Source of the DNA: Solimicrobium silvestre
Lineage (GTDB): Bacteria; Pseudomonadota; Gammaproteobacteria; Burkholderiales; Burkholderiaceae_D
Reading direction: 5' to 3'
Length of the DNA: 64,000 nt
Assembly (NCBI RefSeq): GCF_002976435.1
Contig: NZ_PUGF01000001.1
Location: 434,001 to 498,000, forward strand
Numbering within the stretch: the first letter of the stretch is position 1; each line of letters opens with the position of its first letter. A program made the translations under genes and the position numbers. Below, piece by piece: positions 8,161-17,857 of this stretch. The notes below the pieces were generated by a model, which was not told where the DNA came from, did no database searches, and worked only from the letters and a program-made list of their open reading frames with translations.

Positions 8161-9207
8161 ATGAAGCAACTCTATTCTGCTTTTCAGGCGACGTACCATA
8201 CCGAGTTCGAAAATCTTTTTCAGTGGGCGCAAACGCAAGAAATAATCTATATTGGAACGCCGGGACGTATTGAAGAGCGATTGAGAGGAACAGACACTTT
8301 TTTTTACCATCGTTTTTACGATGCGAGTGGCAATCAGTCAGAAAAATATATTGGCGGGCCATCTGGAACACCTGAAGGGGAACTCGCTCTCAAAAATGTA
8401 CAGGACAGAATAAGCAGCGCAGATATGGTTGTCCAAAGCGTAAGAGAGCTCCGCAAACTTGGTTTTGCCGTTATTGAAGACAAGGCTGGGGCCACATTGG
8501 CTGCATTACATAACCATGGACTTTTTTCCGGCGGACTCACTTTGATTGGAAGTCACGCATATGGTGCGATTCTAAATAAGCTTGGAGTGAAGGCGCCGAG
8601 TTATTTAACGGAAGACATCGATACAGTTAGATCAAATCCATTGAGTCTCGCCACCACACCGCAAATGAGCTTGCTTGACATACTTCAGACTTCAGGACTG
8701 CCATTTATTAAAGCTAAGACCGGGTTGAGGTCTGGTGATAAATCTGAAACTTACAAGCTACCAGGCAGAGAAAAGCTCTTAGTAGATTTACTTGTGAATG
8801 GATCTGATATCGGGGCACCAATATTAGTTCCTGAGTTTGAAGCCTATGCTCAAGCTGTTCCTCACTTGGATTACTTGGTCGATGGCAGATTAGAGTCCGT
8901 CATTCTTAGTAAGAATTATGCTGTACCAGTTTACACACCCAACCCTGCTCGATTTGCCATCCACAAATTATTTTCATCGCTATCCCGCATTAACCAGCCA
9001 GCAAAAAGTGGTAAAGATATTCTGCAAGCGGCGACCGTTATTTGCGCCATGGAAGACAAATATCCCGGAGATATTGAAGATGCGTTAAACGCCTTCCCAG
9101 ATTCAGGGAAGGGCTTGATGTTAAAAGGGGCTGAAAAAGCCTTGCCCATCGTGCAGTCGCATTCTGAGCAATATGGCGACGTTTTAAGACGATTGATTGA
9201 CGGGTAA
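8161..9207 (+). CDS. Nucleotidyltransferase-fold protein (GSU2403-like family), 348 aa
   Basis: A 348-residue soluble protein resembling proteins annotated as GSU2403-family nucleotidyltransferase fold. The fold's Gly-Ser motif is visible at residues 130-131 (LTLIGSHAYGAIL), followed about 20 residues later by the acidic pair in LTEDIDT (Asp152 and Asp154), the spacing expected for metal-binding carboxylates. The N-terminal 100 residues are helical, with a glycine-rich turn (KYIGGPSGTPEGE). GGAG sits seven bases before the ATG. It is monocistronic, is preceded by two identical palindromic repeats, and converges with the glucokinase gene. Substrate and role are unknown; nucleotidyltransferase folds occur in toxin-antitoxin and defence proteins such as AbiEii, but no partner antitoxin gene is visible here. 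Confidence 0.82.
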   Translation: MKQLYSAFQATYHTEFENLFQWAQTQEIIYIGTPGRIEERLRGTDTFFYHRFYDASGNQSEKYIGGPSGTPEGELALKNVQDRISSADMVVQSVRELRKLGFAVIEDKAGATLAALHNHGLFSGGLTLIGSHAYGAILNKLGVKAPSYLTEDIDTVRSNPLSLATTPQMSLLDILQTSGLPFIKAKTGLRSGDKSETYKLPGREKLLVDLLVNGSDIGAPILVPEFEAYAQAVPHLDYLVDGRLESVILSKNYAVPVYTPNPARFAIHKLFSSLSRINQPAKSGKDILQAATVICAMEDKYPGDIEDALNAFPDSGKGLMLKGAEKALPIVQSHSEQYGDVLRRLIDG

Positions 9208-9227
9208 TCGCTCTACATAAAGGCCGC

Positions 9228-10202
9228 TTATTCCTGGGAAATTTGTCCCAACATCGCCGAAATACCAATGAACGCGGGGTAAGGTTCCGTAATGACGAAA
9301 GTCGGTATTTGTTCGAGGTAATTAGCGAAACGGCCTTTTTGTTCAAACCGCTGACGAAAGTGTGATTGATTAAAATAACTTCCTAAACGTGGGACTATTC
9401 CTCCCCCAATATAAATCCCCCCTTTGGAACCTAAAGTAATCGCTAAATTACTTGCCATTGTTCCTAATAATTCACAAAAAGTGGTTAAGACTTCGCTACA
9501 AATTGGGCATTCATTCTCCAAACCGCGTCGCATAATTTCCGGTGGGTCGATATCATCGGCGGTTACTTTGTGAAGATCAGCCAAAGCACGGTAAATCAAT
9601 TGCAAACCAGCCCCGGACATTAATCGCTCGCTTGAAACATGCTTATAGGTTTGTAACGCAAATTGCAAAATGGCGATTTCACGCGCATTAGTCGGCGCAA
9701 ACGAGGTATGCCCGCCCTCGCTATCTAGTGCCACCCAACCGCTTTTACTTGGAATTAAACCTGACACGCCCAAGCCGGTTCCTGCACCCAGCAATCCAAT
9801 CACACCACCTTCTTGCGCCCTCCCTGCACCTACCTGATATTTTTGCGTTTGATCCAAAAAAGGAAGCGCCATGGCCAAGGCTTTAAAATCATTGATCACT
9901 AATAGCGTTGAAAAATTAAATTCATTTTTTACTGATTGAATCGAAAATGACCAATGGTGATTCGTCATTTGAATCAAATCGCCATGAACCGGATTAGCTA
10001 TCGCAATCCCAACCTTACGAACCTGGCTTGCGCCTGCCTCAATTGCCAAAGGAGTAGCCAGGTAGCTTTTTATCGCGTCAGAGAGTGTGGCGTAATTTGC
10101 GCAGGGGAGTATTAAGATTGCTTCTAATTTTCCAGGTGCAGTTTCTACAGCAAAGCGTGCATTTGTGCCGCCGATATCAGCCAATAAGTGAGGATAAGTC
10201 AT
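9228..10202 (-). CDS. glk: Glucokinase
   Basis: 324 residues, the normal length for a bacterial glucokinase of the Glk (PF02685) family, which phosphorylates glucose with ATP to glucose-6-phosphate in the cytoplasm. The ATP loop LADIGGTNARFA is canonical, the catalytic Asp lies in VINDFKALA, and GAGTGLGVSGLI, SEGGHTSFAP and IGGGIVPRLG follow. It is the last gene of the starch/maltodextrin locus, 70 bases downstream of a second glucokinase that is fused to a regulator and clearly paralogous. This copy keeps all the usual kinase motifs, so it is probably the main catalytic enzyme. Confidence 0.93.
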   Translation of the reverse strand: MTYPHLLADIGGTNARFAVETAPGKLEAILILPCANYATLSDAIKSYLATPLAIEAGASQVRKVGIAIANPVHGDLIQMTNHHWSFSIQSVKNEFNFSTLLVINDFKALAMALPFLDQTQKYQVGAGRAQEGGVIGLLGAGTGLGVSGLIPSKSGWVALDSEGGHTSFAPTNAREIAILQFALQTYKHVSSERLMSGAGLQLIYRALADLHKVTADDIDPPEIMRRGLENECPICSEVLTTFCELLGTMASNLAITLGSKGGIYIGGGIVPRLGSYFNQSHFRQRFEQKGRFANYLEQIPTFVITEPYPAFIGISAMLGQISQE

Positions 10203-10272
10203 GTGATGATGGAGTTTTTTTCAGGTTGATAAGGCTAACCAAGTTGGCTAAGTTAAATTTGTATTTGGTTTG

Positions 10273-12201
10273 TTAACGGCTATGCGAAGTCAGATTCGAT
10301 AAGGGCGAAGATAAACTCACGCCCGGAATATCATCTGTCGACAATTTTTCAGACGCCGGATTGATGATCGTTTTTTTAGACACATCGATAAGTTCGTCGC
10401 TTTCTGTATTCAGCAATTGCATATTTTCTGACTTACGTCGCATCGCGACGCCCACCGCCAAAATGTCGATCATCAATAAATGTAAAATGCGGCTCACCAT
10501 GGGCAGGTGGGTGGAAATATCTTCCACGTGATCAATAATCAGTGCGACATCTGCTTTACGCGCCAAGGGCGAGTGGCTTGATGTGATCGCAATAATAGAG
10601 GCGCCACGTTCGCGGGCTTTTTCTGCCACGTCCACGAGTTCTTGAATTCGCCCACTGCTGCTAATGATGACAACGACATCGTCCTGCTTGAGTACGCCGG
10701 CGGCTAATAATTGTAATTTTTGATCTGTGTACGCACCACTGGAAACTCCAAGCCGCAAAAATTTAAACTGTGCATCTTGTGCGATGACACCATAGTGTCC
10801 AACCGAAAAAAATTCAACCCGGTTGGCATGATTGAGCATTTCAATCGCGCGGTCGACCATATCGCGATTAATCTGGTTGCGCACCTGCAAAATAGCCGAC
10901 GCGGTATTACCCAACACTTTGGCGGCGAGCTCCAGCATCGAATCTTCGCGCGTGACTTGCGTATGCGTTAATGGAATCGTGCTTGTTAAGCCCGACGCAA
11001 GTCGCAATTTAAAATCAGATAATCCTTCACAGCCAAGTGATCGGCAAAAGCGAATAACCGTCGGCTGACTAACCTGCGCTGTTTTGGCAATGTCGATGAT
11101 TGGCGCGTTAAGTACCGTACGTGGATGCGCCAACACATATTCAGCTACGCGTAACTCAGCTGGCGACAAATCAGGACGTGCGCGGCGTATCTGACCCAAA
11201 ATTGCCGAGCCGGGCTTGGCCTGTAGATTACGCAGCTGCGCTTCAAGAATCTCGGAGATTCCGATAAAAGTTGCATGTTCTGCGGTAATGACAAACGTAG
11301 GAATTGCCTGCAAATAGCTACTAAACCGACCTTTTTGTTCAAAACGGGCGCGAAACGGCGATTGTTCAAAATAACTGCCAAGTCGCGGAATAATGCCGCC
11401 GCCGATATATATTCCTCCCAGAGCGCCAAGCGTTACAGCAAGATTGGCGGCGGCGGTACCGAGCAAACTACAAAACAACTCCAGCGTTTCAACACACACT
11501 GAATCGGTATTATTGAGTGCGCAATCGGTAATTTCAGCCGCAGTTAAATTTTTGCCGGGGACATTAGCGTAGTCGGCTAAGGCGCGATACATCAATTCCA
11601 TTCCCGGCCCAGACAAAAGCCGTTCGAATGAAACATGATCAAATGATTTCCACGCGTAACGCAGCACCGCAATTTCACGTTCATTTCTAGGTGAAAAACT
11701 GCTATGCCCGCCTTCGGAACCTAACGAAACCCAACCGTCACCAGCCGGAATCAAACCTGAAACGCCCAAACCGCTACCTGGTCCCAAAATACCGATCACG
11801 CTTTGTTTAGTGTGATCTATTGCCACACCACCGCCAATTTTTCGGATATCTTGCGCCCCCAAGCGCGGCACCGCCATCGCCAATGCCGTAAAGTCGTTGA
11901 CGATAACGAGCGTTTCCAAGCCAAGTTGAATCCGCATACTTTCAATCGAAAACTGCCAGTGATAGTTGGTCATGATGACGCTATCGCCCACAACTGGGTT
12001 CGCAACCGCAATTGCCGCATGCAGAATTTGAATCGGTTTCAGCGTGCTCATGTAGTTGGTTATTGCCGAATAAAAATCGGGATAATCGGCACATGGCAAT
12101 GACGTGATTTGAGCGAATTCACCCCGGCTGGTTTCAAGCGCAAAGCGTGCGTAAGTCGCACCGATATCTGCTATCAATCTTGGATTATCGAAAGGAATCA
12201 T
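10273..12201 (-). CDS. Glucokinase / RpiR-type transcriptional regulator fusion
   Basis: 642 residues. Residues 1-330 are a glucokinase domain (NDFTALAMAV, GPGSGLGVSGLI, SEGGHSSFSP, IGGGIIPRLG). Residues 345-425 are an RpiR/HexR helix-turn-helix (DIAKTAQVSQPTVIRFCRSL) and residues 460-600 a SIS sugar-phosphate-binding domain (EFFSVGHYGVIAQDAQ, VVVIISSSGRIQELV). Such fusions are known in Burkholderiales and would link glucose phosphorylation to control of hexose catabolism. Odd: the N-terminal phosphate loop reads IADIGATYARFA where the family has DIGGTNARFA, so kinase activity may be weakened and the domain may act as a sensor. It lies between the pullulanase and the single-domain glucokinase, all on one strand. 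Confidence 0.92.
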   Translation of the reverse strand: MIPFDNPRLIADIGATYARFALETSRGEFAQITSLPCADYPDFYSAITNYMSTLKPIQILHAAIAVANPVVGDSVIMTNYHWQFSIESMRIQLGLETLVIVNDFTALAMAVPRLGAQDIRKIGGGVAIDHTKQSVIGILGPGSGLGVSGLIPAGDGWVSLGSEGGHSSFSPRNEREIAVLRYAWKSFDHVSFERLLSGPGMELMYRALADYANVPGKNLTAAEITDCALNNTDSVCVETLELFCSLLGTAAANLAVTLGALGGIYIGGGIIPRLGSYFEQSPFRARFEQKGRFSSYLQAIPTFVITAEHATFIGISEILEAQLRNLQAKPGSAILGQIRRARPDLSPAELRVAEYVLAHPRTVLNAPIIDIAKTAQVSQPTVIRFCRSLGCEGLSDFKLRLASGLTSTIPLTHTQVTREDSMLELAAKVLGNTASAILQVRNQINRDMVDRAIEMLNHANRVEFFSVGHYGVIAQDAQFKFLRLGVSSGAYTDQKLQLLAAGVLKQDDVVVIISSSGRIQELVDVAEKARERGASIIAITSSHSPLARKADVALIIDHVEDISTHLPMVSRILHLLMIDILAVGVAMRRKSENMQLLNTESDELIDVSKKTIINPASEKLSTDDIPGVSLSSPLSNLTSHSR

Positions 12202-12273
12202 AATTGGGCTAGGTTTAATTGGTGTAATCGTTCTATTTTAAATGTCATTTCGTATTTAAAACGAGCATTTAAT

Positions 12274-15033
12274 TTAGGGCACCACAAAAACGACAGAACT
12301 ACGCGCTGGTATCGTAAATTGCCCTGTCAGTGCATCATAAGCAGCTTCCTTGGCTACTCTTTTATCTGCCGCCGCAACGTTACTCTGAACAGGATGTAAA
12401 ACGTACGCCTGCCCCTTTTCACTGGCAAGGCGGATAGTCTGTTCAGTGCTGGCAACGTTGATGAAATAGAGGATTGATTGATAATTTGCGCCGGGATAAT
12501 TTTTACCATCCAAATGAGCAACGATCAGCGATCCGTTTTGCAGTGGCCCCACATTCTCAAAGCGTAAGCGTTGCTCTATATCCTCGGCAGTACCTAGCCT
12601 AAATAAAGTTGAGCTAGCGCGTATCTTGAGTAAATCACTAAACATGGCGCGCGCCATCCCGATTTCGTTACCGGTCGGTTTGATTAAGGGATTTTCAAGC
12701 CGCTCTTTGATCAAAGGGTAATTTTTTTCATTATCGGGTTTCGGTGGTAAACCAGTGGCAAAATAATTATCCTGATAGGTCCAATCCAAGCGATTAAACC
12801 AGTCACCCGAATTAAAACTATTGCTATCCATAGATTTGGAGCGCAGCACATCAATACCGGCATGAAAATAGGCGACTCCCTGACTGAATGCAGTAATGGC
12901 AGCGCCCAGCATTTGCACCCGCACGCGATCTATTCTAGTGGTGTCGGTGGGCAGTTTGTAGGCATTAATGTCGAAGAGAGTTTGGTTGTCGTGATTTTCA
13001 ACATAATTAACCACTTCAGTTGGTTGACTGACGTAGCCGGCAGGTTGACCGTTATAGTTAATTTCCTTCAGTGATTTTTTCTGACCATCGTAAGTCAGCA
13101 GCTGATAATCACGCAACGAACCAGCAAGCCCGACACGCACCAAATCCGCCACCTGCAACAACCCGGCTGAGGAATTTCCCTGGTCTGCAAGGCCGTTGAT
13201 ATAGCCCTTACGATTCACTAAATCTGCGCCGGAATCGGAGGCACTGCCACCACGCACAGCGTCACGGAGGCGGTCGTTAAACGTAGCAATGCCGCTGCCA
13301 TTCAGAGAAAGTTGCGATGCCTGTACAAAGCGCGCCCCATCCGCAACTTCACCAAAATTCCAACCCTCGCCGATCAATTGGATAGGGTGATTGATGCTGG
13401 ACTTTAATTTTTTTTGCAGTGCCTCCATCACGGAGCGTGGTTGATGGGCCATTAAATCAAACCGAAACGAATCAATCTGGTAATTGCGGGCCCATGACAC
13501 CACGGAATCGATCATTAACTTGGACATCATCCGATTTTCGGTCGCCGTATTGTCGCAACAGGTCGACTGTTCGATGGCGCCAAGCGCATTTAATCGATGA
13601 TAGTAGCCAGGCACAATGCGATCCAACACCGATTTTGGTTGCTGCCCTGCTGCATAGGTATGGTTATAGACAACATCCATACCTACCCTTAATCCAATCC
13701 GGTGCAAGGCCATCACCATTTGACGAAATTCAAGCATACGGGTGGCACCATCAGCCGGATCCGTTGCATAACTTCCCTCAGGTGCATTGTAATGAAAAGG
13801 ATCGTAACCCCAGTTAAAACATGCGGTTGAAACGGTCTTATTAACTGGATCAACAACGTCATCCTGCGAATTAATCGCAAGATGATCACAACCGGTTTCT
13901 TGTACGCTGGCAAAATCGAACACCGGCAGTAAATGTACGTCCGTCAAACTTGCCTTGACCAAGGTAGCCAAGTGCTGCATGCCGTTAGAACCAAGCTCGG
14001 TAAAAGCCAAATATTTACCTCGATGTGCGGCACTGACCGATTGATCGTTGATCGAAAAATCACGTACATGCAATTCATAAATTGTCATGTCTGTTTGCTT
14101 GCGTATGCTTTGAGGTGCCCGTGACTGACGCCATCCATTTGGCACAGTTTGAGGTGCATCAACCTGAGTGATGTAGCTGCGTTTGGAATCGGTAGTAAGG
14201 CTAATAGAATAGGGATCTGTGACGCGATTGCGCACCAGGCCGATGCCCGGCACAACGACATCCACAACGTATTTATAATAATGCCCGGTTAAATTTTTTG
14301 GTATTGTGTATTGCCAATGTCCAGTCGCGGAAACTCTCTGCATTGCGGCTATTTGTTCTGCGCCCCCTTGTCCATTCTCATACAAACAAAGCGATACGCG
14401 TTGCGCTGTTGGAGCCCAGAGCTTGAACTGAGTAGCGTGAGAATCGCCCCTGTCGATAACAGTCGCACCAAAATCGTCTATGTATTGGGCTGACGTATAT
14501 AAGTCATCCAAGGCTCCAGCGATTTGTATGCGGGTAGAATCGATTACCTCGCCAAGCGAATTTTCCTGTACCAAAATGAGTTGCTGCTGAAGTAGTTGAG
14601 CTACTTTTTTACTGTCTGTTGCATGAAGCTTTAAGATAATCCCATCGGCCACAAAGTTGAAGCGCGTAGCTAATGCAGTGGGCAATGGAGAACTTGTTGG
14701 CTCGAGTGCTAAAACGCCGTCAGCACCTTGCATATGAGTTCCCTCAACGACATGTAAATTCGAGCTGGCAGAATAATACAGACGAAAATTAGCCGATGCG
14801 TTTAAGCCGGGCCATTTAATCAATCGTTGGTTTAGCCAGATTGCGCGAGCATCTTTCGTATTAGGTTCGGCGTGATGCTGTGCTTGCAAACTGGTTTGAA
14901 AATCATCACCATTGCAATCGTCTATTGTTGCAGGTTGTGAAGCTGCTGCCAGGGTTGAACATAGAAAAAAACCAGACATCAACGCAAAATAGCTCAATTT
15001 TGAATAGATGGATTGCACTATTTCAAAAACCAC
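12274..15033 (-). CDS. Pullulanase-type alpha-1,6-glucosidase (GH13), exported
   Basis: 919 residues. An N-terminal signal peptide (hydrophobic segment around YFALMSGFFLCSTLAAA) precedes a beta-rich N-terminal domain, a CBM48-like module (FKLWAPTAQRVSLCLY) and a GH13 catalytic barrel with YELHVRDFS, GMDVVYNHTY, the nucleophile in DSFRFDLMAHQ, the acid/base in IGEGWNFGEV and ENHDNQT. These match the PulA subfamily, which hydrolyses alpha-1,6 branches of pullulan, amylopectin or glycogen. The start is GTG, five bases after a GGGGAG ribosome binding site. It sits in the maltodextrin locus after a GH13 alpha-glucosidase and would supply linear maltodextrins. Periplasmic or outer-membrane location is inferred; there is no lipobox. 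Confidence 0.93.
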   Translation of the reverse strand: MVFEIVQSIYSKLSYFALMSGFFLCSTLAAASQPATIDDCNGDDFQTSLQAQHHAEPNTKDARAIWLNQRLIKWPGLNASANFRLYYSASSNLHVVEGTHMQGADGVLALEPTSSPLPTALATRFNFVADGIILKLHATDSKKVAQLLQQQLILVQENSLGEVIDSTRIQIAGALDDLYTSAQYIDDFGATVIDRGDSHATQFKLWAPTAQRVSLCLYENGQGGAEQIAAMQRVSATGHWQYTIPKNLTGHYYKYVVDVVVPGIGLVRNRVTDPYSISLTTDSKRSYITQVDAPQTVPNGWRQSRAPQSIRKQTDMTIYELHVRDFSINDQSVSAAHRGKYLAFTELGSNGMQHLATLVKASLTDVHLLPVFDFASVQETGCDHLAINSQDDVVDPVNKTVSTACFNWGYDPFHYNAPEGSYATDPADGATRMLEFRQMVMALHRIGLRVGMDVVYNHTYAAGQQPKSVLDRIVPGYYHRLNALGAIEQSTCCDNTATENRMMSKLMIDSVVSWARNYQIDSFRFDLMAHQPRSVMEALQKKLKSSINHPIQLIGEGWNFGEVADGARFVQASQLSLNGSGIATFNDRLRDAVRGGSASDSGADLVNRKGYINGLADQGNSSAGLLQVADLVRVGLAGSLRDYQLLTYDGQKKSLKEINYNGQPAGYVSQPTEVVNYVENHDNQTLFDINAYKLPTDTTRIDRVRVQMLGAAITAFSQGVAYFHAGIDVLRSKSMDSNSFNSGDWFNRLDWTYQDNYFATGLPPKPDNEKNYPLIKERLENPLIKPTGNEIGMARAMFSDLLKIRASSTLFRLGTAEDIEQRLRFENVGPLQNGSLIVAHLDGKNYPGANYQSILYFINVASTEQTIRLASEKGQAYVLHPVQSNVAAADKRVAKEAAYDALTGQFTIPARSSVVFVVP

Positions 15034-15090
15034 TTTAGCTCCCCTTAAGCAAGTTCAATTCGCAAGTTAAACTCATCACTACCTAGTTGA

Positions 15091-16773
15091 TCAAGCTTGT
15101 TTTTGCACGCCAAACCAAGCGCCATAAGCAGGCAAACTAATTTCACCATCCACCATCGAGCCAACAAAACCATGACCTTCAAGTGCTTGGTAAGTTGAGC
15201 AATCCGGTAAGTTGAAATTTATTTTTTGTGAGCCGAGATTTAACACCACAATGACACTTGGCATGCCGTCCAAATCGCGTCGCAAGGCCAATAGTGGTTC
15301 TGGCGAGTCATAAAAAAATATGTCGCCACGCGTCAGTTGTTTAATTGTTTTACGCCAATGAATAAAATGGCGCGCAAAATTTAACGGTGACGCTGGATCT
15401 AGCGACTGCTGCGCAACGGCTGCAGCGGCATGTTCTGGCGGTACTGGTAGCCAGGCGCATCCACTGCTAAAGCCTGCGTTCTTCTGTGCGCCGTCCCAAG
15501 GAATGGGAGTCCGACAACCATCACGCCCTTTCATTTCCGGCCAAAAGGTAAGCCCGACCGGATCTTGCAATACTTCGTATGGAAGATCAGCTTCCGTAAG
15601 CGCCAATTCATCACCTTGATACAGGCAAGGCGTTCCTTTTAGTACCAATTGCATCGCCAGTAACACCTTGGCAAATTCCGTCGTCGTCGTGGCATCACCC
15701 CATCGTGACATGACGCGGTTCACGTCATGATTACCAATTGACCAAGAGGCCCAACCCGGCAATGGCGATGCATTCGCCTTGGCCTGAAACTCATCGACTT
15801 GAGCACTAATATGCTGGGTTGTATTATCACTGGTCAATAAATTAAATGAGTACGCCATATGCAGCTTGTCGCCATCTGCCGTATATGCCGCCATCGTACT
15901 GAGCGCTTCATCGGAACCGATTTCGCCAATCGAGATCGCATTATATTTATTTAACAAGGTACGAACGCGTTTAAAAAATTGCAGATTTTCCGGACGGGTA
16001 TTGTCATAAATATGCGCTTGCAAACCATACGGATTGGATGCGGCAACACTCACCGTATTTTGTATTTTTGCGGGCGGATTATTACGTAACTGTTCGTCGT
16101 GAAAATGGAAAATACAGGCATCAATCCGAAAACCATCCACGCCGCGTTCCAACCAAAATTGCATATTATCCAAATGCGCTTGTTGAACTTGGGGTTGATG
16201 AAAATTTAAATCAGGTTGACTGGTCAAAAAATTATGGAAGTAATATTGGCGGCGACGACTGTCCCATTGCCAGGCAGAACCACCAAAAATAGATAACCAG
16301 TTATTCGGAGGTGTGCCATCTGGCTGAGGATCAGTCCACACATACCAGTCCGATTTTGGATTATCACGGCTCTGGCGACTTTCAATAAACCAGGGATGTT
16401 GATCCGAACTATGCGAGAGCACTTGATCTATCATAATTTTCAAACCAAACTGATGTGCGCGCGCGATCAACAAATCAAAATCGGCGAGCGAACCAAACAG
16501 TGGATCGACATTACAATAATCTGCGACGTCATAGCCAAAATCGCGCATCGGCGAAGTGAAAAATGGCGATATCCACACAATATCAACACCGAGTCCGGCA
16601 ATATAATCCAGCTTGGCGGTTATACCGGCCAGATCACCGACACCATCGCCATCGGTGTCAAAAAAACTGCGTGGATACACCTGATAAATAACCGCTTCAC
16701 GCCACCAATCGTTAGCGCTGTTGGCTTGCTCAACGGAGTTAGAATTAATTACTGAATTAAACGAATCTGACAT
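15091..16773 (-). CDS. Cytoplasmic alpha-glucosidase (GH13)
   Basis: 560 residues, no signal peptide. A typical oligo-1,6-glucosidase / alpha-glucosidase barrel: WWREAVIYQVYPRSF at the start, DGDGVGDLAGI (calcium-type loop), IMIDQVLSHSSDQH, nucleophile in VDGFRIDACIFH, acid/base in ISIGEIGSDEA and transition-state Asp in IGNHDVNRV. The family releases glucose from the non-reducing end of maltose, maltodextrins or isomaltose. Cytoplasmic location and the downstream glucokinases fit a last hydrolysis step after import by the MFS transporter of the same locus. It lies between the LacI regulator and the pullulanase, same strand, with gaps of 48 and 57 bases. Confidence 0.92.
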   Translation of the reverse strand: MSDSFNSVINSNSVEQANSANDWWREAVIYQVYPRSFFDTDGDGVGDLAGITAKLDYIAGLGVDIVWISPFFTSPMRDFGYDVADYCNVDPLFGSLADFDLLIARAHQFGLKIMIDQVLSHSSDQHPWFIESRQSRDNPKSDWYVWTDPQPDGTPPNNWLSIFGGSAWQWDSRRRQYYFHNFLTSQPDLNFHQPQVQQAHLDNMQFWLERGVDGFRIDACIFHFHDEQLRNNPPAKIQNTVSVAASNPYGLQAHIYDNTRPENLQFFKRVRTLLNKYNAISIGEIGSDEALSTMAAYTADGDKLHMAYSFNLLTSDNTTQHISAQVDEFQAKANASPLPGWASWSIGNHDVNRVMSRWGDATTTTEFAKVLLAMQLVLKGTPCLYQGDELALTEADLPYEVLQDPVGLTFWPEMKGRDGCRTPIPWDGAQKNAGFSSGCAWLPVPPEHAAAAVAQQSLDPASPLNFARHFIHWRKTIKQLTRGDIFFYDSPEPLLALRRDLDGMPSVIVVLNLGSQKINFNLPDCSTYQALEGHGFVGSMVDGEISLPAYGAWFGVQKQA

Positions 16774-16821
16774 GACTAACTCACAAACATAAAAAAAGAT
16801 TTGGCGAAAATAAAAACTTGC

Positions 16822-17835
16822 TTAGGTTTTAATCTGACTCACCGTTTCACCGGCAATCAATATCGGTTGCCATAATTCTTGTAGTTCCGATGGAGGCGTT
16901 CCGCTTTGCAGTGCAAGCAGCATTTCAACCATTTTGATACCCGCCTTATCAGGGTTGGGCTGTTCAATAGTAGTTACGTTATAACCGGCCAGAGAATCTT
17001 CCATGCGCCCCCATACAATAATCGACATATTTTTACCGATGTCGATATTGGCATCTAACATGGCACGAATTGCACCAACCCCGGACATGTGGTTATCAAC
17101 GATGACCGCCGTTGGTACTGACGGATTTTGCAACAGGCGCTGCATGGCTAAATAACCGCTACGTCTATCATTTGCACCATCAATAAGGTGACTAGGATCG
17201 GCGCTGATACCCGCAGTTTGTAAACTGAATTTAAAACTATCAAAGCGCTGACGTGCAAAATTCATTTCAAGCGGTGCGCTGATCAGCCCGATCCGCGAAT
17301 GCCCATAAGAAAGCAGGTGCTGCACCGCCATGCTCATACCTGCTTCATTATCGTAATCAAACCAGGCATGCGGCTCGTTGACACGGGTACGTCCATGCGC
17401 AACAAAGGGCAAGCCCTGATTGGCCAGGTAGGCAACCCGTTCATCATACAAACGGGTCCGTGCCACAATTAAGCCATCCACCCTGCGCTCTTGCACCATA
17501 TGCTGATAGGCACGTAGCTCGTTCATCTGCGATACAGGTGCAATGATTAAATCCATCTGACGTTCTTCCAGTGCTTGCGTCATACCACCAACAATTTGCA
17601 TAAACATCGGATCGGCAAGATCGTTCGGCAGCGGATGTATGATGCCGATCACATTGGTGCGTCCTGAGGCTAAACTGCGTGCAACAGGATTGGGGCGATA
17701 TCCGGCTAATTGCGCGGCAGCTAAGACGCGTTCTCTGGTGCGTTCACTGACTTCTGGATAACCATTAAGAGCACGGCTCACCGTAGTTTCAGAAATACCG
17801 AGATTCTTAGCGAGATTTTTCAGATTTATAGACAC
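16822..17835 (-). CDS. LacI-family transcriptional regulator of the maltodextrin locus
   Basis: 337 residues, standard LacI/GalR layout. The N-terminal helix-turn-helix plus hinge helix reads LKNLAKNLGISETTVSRALN and then YRPNPVARSLASGRTNVIGI; the remaining residues form a periplasmic-binding-protein-like effector domain (GLIVARTRLYD, GHSRIGLISAP, ETVSQIKT at the end). The start is GTG. It is embedded in the starch operon between the GH31 enzyme and the GH13 alpha-glucosidase, so maltose, maltodextrin or glucose is the probable effector. The probable operators are the AAAGCGCTTT palindromes at 26753-26794, whose form is typical for this family. Confidence 0.93.
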   Translation of the reverse strand: MSINLKNLAKNLGISETTVSRALNGYPEVSERTRERVLAAAQLAGYRPNPVARSLASGRTNVIGIIHPLPNDLADPMFMQIVGGMTQALEERQMDLIIAPVSQMNELRAYQHMVQERRVDGLIVARTRLYDERVAYLANQGLPFVAHGRTRVNEPHAWFDYDNEAGMSMAVQHLLSYGHSRIGLISAPLEMNFARQRFDSFKFSLQTAGISADPSHLIDGANDRRSGYLAMQRLLQNPSVPTAVIVDNHMSGVGAIRAMLDANIDIGKNMSIIVWGRMEDSLAGYNVTTIEQPNPDKAGIKMVEMLLALQSGTPPSELQELWQPILIAGETVSQIKT

Positions 17836-17857
17836 AATGGCGACATTCTAAAAAGGC

